Shown in pieces: positions 44,035 through 54,905 of a stretch of 64,000 nucleotides of DNA. Every line of letters starts with the position of its first letter. Position 1 is the stretch's first letter. The DNA is from Haliotis asinina (taxonomy: Eukaryota > Mollusca > Gastropoda > Lepetellida > Haliotidae). Position numbers and translations under genes: made by a program. Under the pieces are notes generated by a model that did not search any database, was not told the origin of the DNA, and worked only from the letters and a program-made list of their open reading frames with translations. The stretch spans positions 14,080,501-14,144,500 of the forward strand of contig NC_090283.1 of NCBI RefSeq assembly GCF_037392515.1. The letters run 5' to 3'.

Positions 44035-44484
44035 TGTCAAAATACGGAGATGTGAAACTTCCCATCATGACAAACAGCTCAAATGAACCTGGCGGACTCG
44101 CCTCGGACAGTTCCGTGTTTCTCGGAAGCAGCGCGACCTTCAGTGGTGAGTACAACGCTATCTTCACTCCAAGGCGGCAGTGGTCAACCAGCAGCCCCGA
44201 GGAATGTGACGAGTGTTGTTTGAAGTGCTGGTGCGGAGCGTGTTATTTCCATGGTTACGTGTTCTGCGTACGACCAATGACACGTGCTAAACGTGCGCAG
44301 ATTTTATGGATATATTGTTTTCTCCTGGCAGCCATTGGGGCGGCTGTGTGTGCTCTGGGTATTTTGGACCTTACGAGGAAGACATTGCACCCACTGACAT
44401 GCGCGCTGCTGACAGGAAGATATCAACTCTTTTCTGTGACAGCCTCACTCTGGATTCGAACTCTTCTACTCGCATCCAGTGGTT
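44035..44484 (+). CDS. Exon of an unrecognised single-pass membrane protein, with apparent frameshift
   Basis: The exon follows a good acceptor (CTCTTATCATTTCAG, ending 44034). The N-terminal part is Ser/Thr-rich (NSSNEPGGLASDSSVFLGSS), then Cys-rich (ECDECCLKCWCGACYFHG), then basic (RPMTRAKRAQ) just before a membrane helix (ILWIYCFLLAAIGAAVCALG). That order suggests a cytoplasmic N-terminus with an anchor. Just after the helix, near 44355, the plausible sequence moves to another frame: FGPYEEDIAPTDMRAADRKI, then STLFCDSLTLDSNSSTRIQW, ending at a possible donor GTAAGG (44485). Either a one-base error or mutation is present, or this is a decaying gene. I do not recognise the family; a membrane-anchored E3 ligase-like protein is one guess, unproven. 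Confidence 0.5.
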
Positions 44485-44728
44485 GTAAGGGATACTGGAT
44501 TTACAACATCGACAAAGTGCAGATTATGAATACAAGTGGGAAACAGACGATGATGAAAAATTAATGGCAATATTAATGTGACAGTTTATTCCATTCCTTT
44601 GGAAATGTTTCATCTGTGTGGATATATATTTATCATTTACCTTTTCTCATATGAATTCGTACTGGAAGGAGGAATGCTCGGAAAATGGAATATCCCCAAC
44701 TTCTCAACTCACCGGGGAGTATACAACT

Positions 44729-44803
44729 CTTGCTGCCTCTCATTCTCTTCCCACAGTGGTTACTTGTCATATCTTCCTACGTAACCTCTGTTCTAATACG
44801 ACC
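44729..44803 (+). repeat. Arm of a ~70-bp inverted repeat (partner 45129-45203)
   Basis: CCCACAGTGGTTACTTGTCA then TATCTTCCTACG and TCTGTTCTAATACG recur in reverse complement at 45129-45203 with few changes. The arms enclose about 325 bp of unrelated sequence. Within the arm, GTGGTTAC and GTAACCTC can pair as a small hairpin. Confidence 0.75.
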
Positions 44804-45164
44804 CTTTCATGGTGCGAGTGTTCAAGACTCGTGATTGGAGGCAATCAGATTTAGTAGTGCAATCAGCAACTTTGTTTCAAAAGTGATCGTTCAAAAGATC
44901 TCGGTAATTTCTTAATGCATCGTGAAAAATAGAACCTCTTCCCGATCGCGATACTCAAACGTTTCTTCTAGACAGAACTCCGTCATGTCATTTTTGTTTC
45001 TCCACATTGCTTGCATTTGTCAAGTTGAATCTAAGTCGATGTAACACGTGTTCTGATTGGACAGAAAAAAGGGAGATAAATCTGCTGACATTTTTTACCG
45101 CTAGGGGATTTTATGAGAACCGCGACATATGGCCGTATTAGAACAGATGTTCGTAGGAAGATAT

Positions 45165-45475
45165 GACAAGTAACCTCTGTGGGGAGAGAATGGCTGCCTC
45201 TAGGCGCACCGAGTTTATTGTGGCTGTCTCATCCTATAACGAGGTACCCAATTCACAGCTGGGTGGACTGGGACACATAGTGACAGTACTTTGTCCAAGT
45301 TTACTATACGTTGCTATACCCGCAACTAGGTGTATGCACGTATTCATGTGGCCACCATCTGGTCATATACTAACGGACGCGTGGGTTCTTTTTTGTGCAG
45401 AGGGTTTTGTAGTGCACACTAGGGGTTGTGGATGACAAGCCTGGCGCTTTAGCCAGCTCACCCACCTCGCCCACA
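45165..45475 (-). mobile_element. Possible SINE family 3 (tRNA-Leu-like head), minus orientation
   Basis: On the minus strand the head reads GGCGAGGTGGGTGAGCTGGC then TAAAGCGCCAGGCTTGTCAT, resembling the 5' half of a leucine tRNA. The 3' end is the inverted-repeat arm at 45129-45203. I see no clear B box, so the call is tentative. Confidence 0.4.
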
Positions 45476-48400
45476 ATGTTTGAAATTTACATGATTTTTC
45501 TGACAAGAAAGAGCATAGGTCACACGTTTTTCATCATATTGTAGTTTTGTCTTTCAGAGTTCCTAAGCACTATTAGCTTCATCCAATTGGTATCTCTGAA
45601 CTGTTTCCCAAAATGTAATGAGGGTAACGAGAAGATTTGTAACGCGCCTTTCCCAGGCTAGCTTGTGCTCAAAGCACGCAGTCTGATCATCATTACTCGG
45701 ATAACCCAAGCGCTAGAATCTTCATAGTCTCAGAACTTGTTGTAACCTGGGCTCTACGTACAGGCAACTCCACGATCTAATGTGTTTCCACTAAACCAAC
45801 CGTTGTATTCTGAACTGTTGGTACGCCATCAAAAAGCTCATTGTGAGCAGCCCAAGCAAGTTATCTATCAACACACAACACACAAATATCTGGAACTATT
45901 TCGTTTGCACCTCAACTGGTTTATGATGAAATCAATAAGTGTAGAATAAATACAGATAATTTGTACCAGTTCTCCAGTTATTGACAGGTGTGAATCAATG
46001 CATGTCTGCAGTCAATATGATGAGGTGACAGGTATTCGTAATCCTCTGTGAGTTATACACTACGTCGTTACTTTTGCAACTGAGTATACATCCCGATACA
46101 CGGCTTGCTTTGTTACAATGTCTAGTGGAAGGGTCAGTTTAACACTGCATTCCACATGTACAATGTTATTTTAGTACCTGCGAGAGCGAACATATCGGGA
46201 ATAATATTTTCCATACGATGCCCTAACCCCTGGATGCCACAGGGACATATATAAAGGATACTAAACGACCTTCCGTGTAATACCAACGAATGATTTGGTA
46301 TCAAACGAGCGAAAGTTTGATACTAAATCCTAACGAGTTTCATAAAAATGGTATTTCACGGAAGCCAGTGTAGTATTCTGTTTATTAATCACCAACATAA
46401 ATTGACAATTGCCTACAGTCTGAGGACTCTCAGCTTTCCGAGAGTCAAGCAAGGTCTAGTAAAATCGCGACATCAACATTAGCATTGTGACGTCAGAACT
46501 TTAAACCATTTTGACGTCATACGTCAAGCGCTATCACATTAGTGTAATACTGAAGTGAAAATATTACACTGCAGTATCTTCAACGGGCGAGTAATAAATG
46601 TCTTTTCTCTTCAACCCTCACTTTGAAGTCCAATAAAATTCTAAATAGACCAAACACATAATACTTCACAGTTTGGGATTCTGCAAGAAATTCCCTATTT
46701 TATGATACTATCCACTATTATCTCAGACCAAGCTAAAGTGCTTAAGATTACCTTTCAAAATAGGATTCATCGCAAATGTCGCCATTTTTCACCCTATACA
46801 AAATTGCGATTCAGAGCGTTATTTGCTGTATGCTTTGAAATTAAAAATCGGATAAATACTGTGAACATTGAGTTTCAAAAATAGCATATTAATGATCACT
46901 GATATCAAGTTTTCATGTAGCCAGTAATGATAATTTTGAAACGTCGCCAGTCAACGCAGGATACATTTACACGAACGACGAAGTACGCTTTCCGCCATAT
47001 GGGATAGTGTTTACAAAATCACGTTTCGAGAAGGCCGGTATTGAGACGTCCATTACATCACGTATACTTTATCGTTAGCTGCGACAAATGCATCATTGAA
47101 TTCCCCACACATCGTAGAGTCAAATTACACATGGTCTTTGTCACCAATACCAACTGTCTAGATAAAACGAAACGAACGAAACTGGGCATGAGAACGAACG
47201 TTGTGCCAGAAAAAAACTGCGCATGCGTTTGTTTGAAATTTAAGAACTAAAAATTCCGATTTTACAGGGCTTAGCATTTCCTGATGTTTTCCGACATCCA
47301 GCCGTCTAATCATTGCTTACAATGCCTCAATACGCTTAGAATATTCAGGGGAAGAATACCGTAGCAAGAAACAGAAAATTAAATGTAGATACACTGAAAT
47401 CATTTGATAATACATAGGAAACTGTTAAAGTTTCCGTGTAGCGTGACGCCATGACTGACGCAAAATCGCGCTAGTATTGCCACGACAACGGTACTTATCG
47501 GCATTTCCGGCTTCTTCCGTCATTTACAATGTAAACGATAAATACATATAACAATATACTGATGGTCAGAGTAATTCTGACTACTTACCTCTCACATGTA
47601 TGTACAAAAGATCCCAGAATCAAGGAAAGAATCCTCGCAAAATCCTACGTACTCTTGTGAGCGAAGCCGCCATTTTGAAAGAAATTGGTCATCAGTACTG
47701 ATGTCACACGTCAACAGTGTTGTCCATATTAGATAATTTCTTTGAGGTGAAGGTCGTTTGAACGAGAGTACACATATGACCATATCCTTCCGGTTACACT
47801 TTCAGTATTATGATGCATATTTTCGGTTTCGTTCAGATATTTTGTCATGAAACTAATTTCCGTACCTACATATATCCTTGTTCAACAAAATATCGTATAT
47901 GGATATAGGATGTGCGTTTTCATACTTTGAAAGCTTTTGATTGTTTGAATAATAGTTACATGGGAAACTGACTGGGTAAGTGTACTGTACCACATTTTAA
48001 GCCTCTACACAAGTGTTAGAAGATCACACTTAGATATTACTGCAACATGTGCTTTAGTTCCTCTGACGGACAATATTCATTGCGTTGGGACTAATATTGC
48101 AGTTTTATATGAACAGGTTAATAAACATTTAAGTCAAGCTTATAAGTAAAAGTGATAATATTGATGAAAATGATTTGCTGAAATTTACATTTTGTGAAAT
48201 GTATAGGCACACGTATTTAAAGGAATTGTCTTGTTCATTGCATTTGTTTGTGTCGTTTTAATAGACAAAACAATTATGAAAATTGATTGACCACGTACGC
48301 GTTTGTCAAAACACGTTTAATGATTCATTGTAACTCTTTTCGATAAAAAAGTCAATTCAAATTCAATTAAAATATATTTGGATGGCAGGATATGTAATTC

Positions 48401-49335
48401 AAACAATATTTATACGAAAATTGTTTTAAAATATTGTTTAAACCAGGTCATGTCGTAATTTGGACAAACCTTACGTCCATATTCTAAGTTCCATACTAAA
48501 AAGCAATCTCTTTGTACTTTTCATTCATACTCATAAAGAGAAATAATTACATAATCATAAGATGACAGAGGTATATCATAAATGTATTCAATAGTCAATG
48601 AATATTCAGGTGTTGTGAAATTTTCATTCACGCTAAATTGATGCCAGACAGGTGCGCGTGTTGCTCACAATACGTTATGAAAGTAAAACCATCTAATTGT
48701 TGGTATATTCACCACACTATTTCAATGGTAAAACCATTCATTTTATGTTTTGTCTAAAGAGTGCTAAATTCTAACATACATTTTACATATTCAGAGGAAA
48801 TTCGGTGAGATGTATACTAATCAGGAAACCAGTGTCGTCTTTTTTTCCGACGTCACAAAATGCACAAAACATGCCATGACGTCAACTAAAAGGTCGCATT
48901 ATTTTCAGTTATGTCATAACATTTGATGATGTGTCTGTTACTCCGTTAATGATGGTTCAAAATTAATCAAAATGCATCTACAAAAACAGGAGAATATGGG
49001 AATCTATGAACTAATTTATGTATCGGATAGGGCCATCAAAACCAGCTTTCACATGTAGTAAATTGGCATCTTTTCTTATAAATTGTGAACCTACCAAAAG
49101 GTATCCGCTCACATTGGGGAACTTTGTATTGGAATAGTTTGGTTCACTGTGAGCAATTCATAACGAAAATGTACTGTCTGTATCCACAGCTAATTCTCTC
49201 CATGTGATCTTAGATGCATTGAACTAATGTAAAGCATAGCGGAGTTATGTCCCCTTATCTTTATGCGTGCATGACAACTCTGTCGACGTTTGACATCTTA
49301 GAAGAAAATCGATTTTTTTACATTTATTGCGGACT
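45476..49335. other. 3.9-kb stretch without a supported gene
   Basis: AT-rich, with only short frames lacking domains. No SINE, LINE or tandem repeat that I can recognise. It may be intron or intergenic DNA. Confidence 0.4.
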
Positions 49336-49500
49336 ACATTTAATGTTGAGTGAGTGAGTTGAGTTTTACTCTGCACTCAGCAATATTCCAGCTATATGGC
49401 GGCGGTCTGTAAATAATCGAGTCTGGACCAGACAATCCAGTGATCAACATCATGTGCATCGCTCTGTGCAATTGGGAACCGGTGACATTTTAATGTTGAG
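49336..49500 (-). mobile_element. SINE family 1, 5'-truncated, with clear target-site duplication
   Basis: The SINE lies between ACATTTAATGTTGAG (49336-49350) and ACATTTTAATGTTGAG (49485-49500), a ~15-bp target-site duplication differing by one T. The body has GTCTGGACCAGACAATCCAG and AATTGGGAACCGGTG; the head is missing. Confidence 0.9.
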
Positions 49501-50271
49501 CGTATAACGTTGTTCATTAGCACATGAATCCATTTCATGTACACTTATGTCGTTCAGACATTAGGCTGTATTTTCTTCCCTCACACTTTCCGTAAAGATG
49601 ACAAATTACAAAAAAATCGTAGCAGAGTTGTCTTTATTGATGCACGATAGAAAACGGAGAAATTACTCTTTTCAACGCACACAAAGGTTTTGGACAACAT
49701 TTAGCAGTGTCTATTTCTCAAACCCTTGAGGCAGTCGCAGTTATATTTATACCAACGGATAGGAATTAAATATAAATAGGATATCAAATATTCTACATTT
49801 CTGTGTAATTTCATAGACCACGCACAACGTTCAATTTTCAAACCTTGCGAAAATGTGCGCCTGAAAAAACCCCAAAAAACCCCACGGCATCCAGAGAGCT
49901 AGGGCAAAATATCACTTTGTCATGGTAAGGTGACGTCATGAACAATGCCACGACGTCACGGTTTTTCTGTGACGTTGCGTTCTATATGCGGCGACGACGG
50001 GGAGCCAGACTAAGTTTGAAAGTAGTGTTTTCGTCTATTTTCCTCGATTTAACGACTTCGGTAATAAACAGAATATCACATTCGTGCCCATGGCATACTA
50101 TGTTTACCACACGAGTGCCTAAATGTTGGTATTTCCCGAGCGAGAGCGAGGGATATACCGATATTTAGGCACTAGTATATATGTATACTATGCCATGAAT
50201 CGTGTTGTATTTAACAATTAACCGAGTTCACACATCAATACAAATTCAACAAATGTATCTCTTAGTCAGTA
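49501..50271. other. No gene seen
   Basis: No domain-like frame or recognised repeat. Confidence 0.4.
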
Positions 50272-50345
50272 CAGTGAGTGAGTGAATGTGCTTTTACGAC
50301 TGTTTTCGCAATATTTCTGGGATATTGCGTTGGAGTACATCACAC
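50272..50345 (-). repeat. Probable SINE family 2 tail fragment
   Basis: CAGTGAGTGAGTGAATGTGC followed by TTTTACGACTGTTTTCGCAA matches the tail side of the copy at 51421. The head is absent. Confidence 0.45.
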
Positions 50346-50616
50346 TCCGGGGTAAGCTGCAGTGGCAACAGTGAAACAAATGCACGTACGGTACATGATG
50401 AGCGTCAATTTAGCCCAACCCTTCTTGTTCTCGGTGTTTCATGTAACGTATATACCCCCATGTAATACAAACAAATACAGCAATTTGAAACTTTGATCGT
50501 TTGTTAATCAACTTTTCTTTATCCAAGGATTGTGAGGATTCTCAATTTTAATTTCACTTCATAGGATTTACTTTTTTGTTTAAAGGGAAATTCATCGTTT
50601 TCCCCTGAGACTACAC

Positions 50617-50619
50617 GTA

Positions 50620-50664
<45 letters not shown>
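50617..50664. repeat. (GT)n microsatellite
   Basis: About 22 GT units, preceded by GTATGTATGTGTGTG. Confidence 0.95.
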
Positions 50665-50667
<3 letters not shown>

Positions 50668-50858
50668 CACTGATCGATGCTCATGATGTTGTACAGCTAC
50701 AGTGAACAGATTGATCCACACAGTGTGTGGCCGTGGCAGTATTTAGCGTCTGGAGGACTGTACAGGAACTCCTCTGATGAGAATGTCTTCTGTACTGATC
50801 CTAACGAAATGCACCTGAAACTTGAGGATTACCATGGTTACAAATACAATTTTCTCTG

Positions 50859-50873
50859 TCGTCGTCGTCGTCG

Positions 50874-50909
<36 letters not shown>
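50859..50909. repeat. (GTC)n(ATC)n trinucleotide microsatellite
   Basis: Six GTC units and then about eleven ATC/CAT units, read as poly-Arg then poly-His in one frame. It is a simple repeat, not evidence of coding. Confidence 0.93.
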
Positions 50910-50911
<2 letters not shown>

Positions 50912-51013
50912 TTCCATTTTGTCCTTTTCATCAAGACATCATTTCGTTTGACACAATTAGGTTTGATTTTGTTTTGTTAAGGTTTCAAATAGTTATGACA
51001 CATGTTCCAAGAA

Positions 51014-51113
51014 TGAGTGAGATTTTTCCTAACGCTGCTGCTACATGGGGGCGGTCTGTAAGTATTCGAGTCTGGACCAAGCAATCCAGTGATGATCTGT
51101 GTAATTGGAATTA
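51014..51113 (-). mobile_element. SINE family 1 fragment, minus orientation
   Basis: GGGCGGTCTGTAAGTATTCG and GTCTGGACCAAGCAATCCAG identify the 3' half. It is diverged and truncated near 51113. Confidence 0.7.
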
Positions 51114-51420
51114 CCCATCTACAAGCAGCCCAGACAGCGAGTGGGACTTCTCCAGGGAACACTGCCTAGTCGAACCCACTAAGGCCTTTCCGGTAAACAT
51201 GAAGGATTCAAGTGCATTCGTATGTGTTGATATTTTACGTCTGAGATTGATTATGCACGCGTCAGTTCAGGTTAGTTTTCCCAAGTCGCAATACAGAAAC
51301 CCGGTTTTGTAACAGAAGACCTTATACACAAGTAGGACTTAAAAGTAAGACTCAGTGGAACGGGCTGTTAATCTCAATGAAAAGTCCTTCTCTTGTACAC
51401 ATGGTTACAGTGAATGGTTA

Positions 51421-51529
51421 GAGTGAGTACAATTTCACGACGCTTTTAGCAATATTCGCGCAAACTACCATGTAGAGAATGGAACCCAGGTCTCGAAGGA
51501 ACGCTTCCACGACTAGGCTACCCCACATG
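51421..51529 (-). mobile_element. SINE family 2 (tRNA-derived), minus orientation
   Basis: The minus strand begins ATGTGGGGTAGCCTAGTCGT (A box) and has GAGACCTGGGTTCCATTC (B box), then a tail with GAATATTGCTAAAAGCGTCG and ACTCAC. Same family as 39371 and 39880. Confidence 0.65.
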
Positions 51530-51544
51530 CATGTGGTTTGAACT

Positions 51545-51990
51545 GATCTTCACCGACACATGCTTGTCCTAAGAGGCAAATAACGAAATCTGGTCGTTAG
51601 GTCCTACGAGTATTTTGATGTCTTAATCTCATCCAAATTGCGTGACCCGTGAGGGTCCCGGGGTAGAATAGGCCTTCAGCAACCCAAGCTTGCCATAAAA
51701 AGCGACTATTCTTGTCGTAAGAGGTGACTAACGGTGGTTGGGCTCACTGACATGCTTGACACATGTCATTGGTTTCGAACCGCTGAGATCGATGCTCATG
51801 TTGTTGATCACTGGATTGTCTGGTCCAGACTCGATTATCTTCAGACCGCCGCCATATAGTTGGAATATTGCTGAGTGCGGCGTAAAACTAAACTTACTCA
51901 CTCACTTCAAATTGCGTAGGACGATGTTCATGATGTTAATCAGCAGATATGATCCTGACTTGATTGTTTACAGGCAGCCGTTCTATCGCA
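51545..51990 (+). mobile_element. Older SINE family 1 copy, split by the SINE at 51644-51907
   Basis: The left part (51553-51643) carries TTGTCCTAAGAGGCAAATAA. The right part (51908-51985) carries GATGTTCATGATGTTAATCA and TTGATTGTTTACAGGCAGCC, the expected continuation of the SINE body. The two parts are more diverged than the inserted copy. Confidence 0.75.
51644..51907 (+). mobile_element. Younger SINE family 1 nested in an older one
   Basis: Full-length copy starting GACCCGTGAGGGTCCCGGGG and ending in the TCAC tail. It is flanked by CAAATTGCGT at 51634-51643 and 51908-51917, a 10-bp target-site duplication. Its GGTTTCGAACCGC is close to a tRNA B box, which hints that family 1 is also tRNA-derived. 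Confidence 0.88.
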
Positions 51991-52098
51991 CGGGTATTTC
52001 TTTATACGGTGTCAATAAACAACATGTGAATAACGATGCTAAAATTATAGCGCGCCCGGATATACTTGCATTAGAAAACAACGAAATTGAGAACAGGA

Positions 52099-52423
52099 TT
52101 AGCTCGAATTGAATGTGACGCCCATAGATTCATTGTTCTTACTTTCCTTGTTTTGTGACGTAGTTGCGCTGTTTCCGGTTGAAACGGAAGCTTGACACAC
52201 GCCATTTAGCACTGTTCCCTGCGACGCATCTGGCACGGAATTTGGGACACAGGCTCCTTCATTAGGCCAGGCGCAGTAGTCTATGCGGTACACAAGACCG
52301 GGTTGACATATGGAGTGTTTTACAACGCCATTGTCGCACACGTAGTACGAGGTGTTATCTGCAGGGTCACAGTACGTCTCTTCATGAACCCGGTGAACAC
52401 AAAAGTTTGGATCACAAGCCAGG
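52099..52423 (-). CDS. Terminal exon with a chitin-binding peritrophin-A (CBM14) domain
   Basis: CBM14 domains bind chitin in secreted matrix, mucus or shell proteins. The exon begins after acceptor CGTTTCAG (52424 upward) and ends at TAA 52099-52101. The domain reads ACDPNFCVHRVHEETYCDPA, then YYVCDNGVVKHSICQPGLVY, then YCAWPNEGACVP. The last five Cys are spaced 10, 9, 10 and 7 residues apart, with the aromatic YYVCDNG signature. The last ~45 residues are rich in Ser, Thr and Asn (SVSTGNSATTSQNKE) and have no membrane segment. Upstream exons are expected on the minus strand above 52423; I could not identify them. The family call is good; the protein is unknown. Confidence 0.72.
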
Positions 52424-52799
52424 CTGAAACGAACAAAGAGAACAATTAGTTACATGGCTGATACCATTTCGTTTTGATTGTGCTGTAACCTTGGATACAT
52501 GTATTTTGTCCTCGTGTTTTAATTTTACAGCAACCTGTACTACAGGTTGTTCAGCTTGACCTTAGCTACTCTACATATGCATGAACCCGGAGGTCAAATG
52601 ACCAAAAAGGCTGGCCGAGTCATCTTCATTAAATAGGGGAGCAGAGAATGTTCTAATTGTCGCGTTCGTGTGAAACATGCATACATGGATTTATTACCGA
52701 ACTTGTCCAGAAAACAACTCTTCTGAAAAGACACAGTTATTTCATCTTTTAAATGAATTGATTTTACAGTCATAAGTTCTCTAGTTTGGTTTACAAACT

Positions 52800-53045
52800 T
52801 TAGTCAGCTGCTTTCAGAATCCGATTGACTGCTGCTGCTCGCTGTCTAAAAACCTGAATAGGACAGATGAAGCCATCTGTAGGTACTTGTTCAGAGAAAG
52901 TATGGACATCACTGAGATGTTGTCGACACTGAGATGCCAAAGGACCTTGTGTCGGCTGTTCGGACATGTTGGCAATCAGCTGACCAAGGCGCACCCCTTC
53001 ACACTTATAGACTCTACCAGCTGTGACACGGTCACGCAGTGCCAC
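52800..53045 (-). CDS. Unrecognised 81-codon open frame, coding-like
   Basis: The frame runs into TAG at 52800 and lacks an early ATG (it opens at GTG). Residues have the mixed composition of a globular protein: RVYKCEGVRLGQLIANMSEQ, CRQHLSDVHTFSEQV, ICPIQVFRQRAAAVNRILKA. It is on the same strand as, and 380 bp upstream of, the CBM14 exon, but it ends in a stop, so it is not an upstream exon of that gene in this frame. It might be the last exon of another gene or a fragment of a mobile element. No domain recognised. Confidence 0.3.
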   Translation of the reverse strand: MALRDRVTAGRVYKCEGVRLGQLIANMSEQPTQGPLASQCRQHLSDVHTFSEQVPTDGFICPIQVFRQRAAAVNRILKAAD

Positions 53046-54784
53046 TGGAGCTTATATTGCCTAAACTAATTCGTCCTGGATTCAACCACAGGGAAAACAG
53101 TAACGCAAATGGGGTTTCGCAGCATGGAGAATATCACAAGTCTTCATATATGCGAACGAAGAGAGCCAAGGATGGTAAAGTACTTTCCTCGCTTCGGATC
53201 AAAAAATCTTTTTCAGCTCAAGATAAAATATCGCCACTATCAAAGGTACACTTCCATTTCCTCACTTGGTTGTACTCTCACATTTCCTACTCCATGTTTA
53301 ATAATTACTCACGTGAAATATGTTATTCAACATTTTAAGCGGCACTCGTGGTATTCAGGTCGTTCTTCGCCTCCTTTACCCTTGCCAGCTTCCGGGTGAA
53401 CGGAGTGACGGAACAAGAATAAGCAGAAATTAAAAAGAAATACCATATTGCCTAATTTGATAATGAACCGGTTAGGGTTTATTTGTCTTATCTATTGTCG
53501 TTAGTATTATATACTTTTGATGGTGGCGATATTTTATTTTGACATGAAAATACGTTGCCAACCTTTGCTCGCTTCGATCGTATATGAGAAGACTGGTCAT
53601 TTTCTCTGTGCAGCTCAACCCATTTGGGCTACAGTTTGCCTGTGGTTCAACAAGCGGACACTGATGTCCATTTATCCTTCTTTATATGTCTATGGACACC
53701 CGTGTACGCTTGTTGGATCCAGGACGTATTATTTCCAGCAGCCCCTGCGCTCAAGGCTTTACTATTCGCTTGATCAGGTCAAGCGACACAACCCGTAGGG
53801 TCGACCAGATGTATATTTTGTTAGAAAGGTCTGGTGGTAAAATGGTGCCTCTTGGTAGTTTTTCGATTTCTGCATAAAATGAGTCTTTTTTTGTTTGTTT
53901 TTGCTGTTGTTGTGTTTCTGTTTTGCTTTGTATTAAAACCTTTTAATGTTCTCCTTCTACTTTAAGAATTCAAGCATTACATACATCAGCTGTAAAGGTC
54001 TATATCCAGCATCAAGATACCTGACGTATATTAAACCATGAAAGCACTACTTGATCTCATCAGATCAAAGTAAAGGTATTCGCTTGATGACGTTGTCTTC
54101 TTGTTACATTTCTATCTATATTTTTTGGCCGTCGTCTCTCTTGTCAGGGGATGAGAAACTCACCCAAAATGCAAACAGTCTGATCAGTATCCCCCTTTCT
54201 AGCAAAAATATACATGAAATGAGGTTTAACCTCAACCAGCAGACTCGTTTCAAATGACACTGTTAAATCAAACAGGCAAAATCTTTTATAGTGGCAATCA
54301 GTCAATGATTTAATTCACTGCTAACGAAAATTTCAATTGGTTAAGGAATGTACTAGTGTTTGCTGTATTTATTTGCTCTCAGTCAAAAACCTGTATAGTT
54401 AATTGGATTTGAAGTGTCTGTCATAAGGTCAGTGGTCGAAACTGACCGTAAAATACATTACCATTAACATCAGGATCGCATGAAAGCACAACTGAACAAA
54501 TGTTGATATTTTCTTATATCCCATCACGCTTTGAAAACAAAACTGAAACTAACACACTGCTGATACTCGTCACGATCGTAAATCGGTGTCTCAAAGTAAT
54601 TTTTAAAATTTAGGTGCCGTATTTTTCTTACTGCACGAAACAGTGGCAATTATTTTTTTCTAAAAACTACCACAGTTCAATGAATAAAAGATTGCATTTC
54701 TTCTTGACGGATACTTGTCACAACTGACGGAAAATGATGCATGAAATTTTTGTTTAGCATTATGTCCCTTTCTCCGATACGGAG
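53046..54784. other. 1.7-kb stretch without a supported gene
   Basis: Short frames without domains; no recognised repeats before the minisatellite begins. Confidence 0.4.
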
Positions 54785-54905
54785 CAATGTATGTAAGTGT
54801 GTACTGTGGACTAATCCACTATGTCTTCTATGTAAGTGTGTGCACTAGACTGATCGACTACGTCATGTACGAAAGTGTGTACAGTAGACTGCTCCACAAC
54901 GTCAT
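54785..54905 (-). repeat. First three minisatellite units in inverted orientation
   Basis: These units read as the reverse complement of the rest (ATGTAAGTGTGTACTGTGGA and similar). The orientation flips at about 54905, where CCACAACGTCATGAATAGGT is followed directly by ACATGACGTAGTGG, forming a palindromic junction. Confidence 0.88.

Noticed and set aside
45163..45435. 90-codon plus-strand frame
   Set aside because: It lies wholly inside a probable tRNA-Leu-derived SINE in the opposite orientation.
50677..51312. 211-codon frame with a poly-His run
   Set aside because: It spans a trinucleotide microsatellite and a reversed SINE fragment; no domain is seen.
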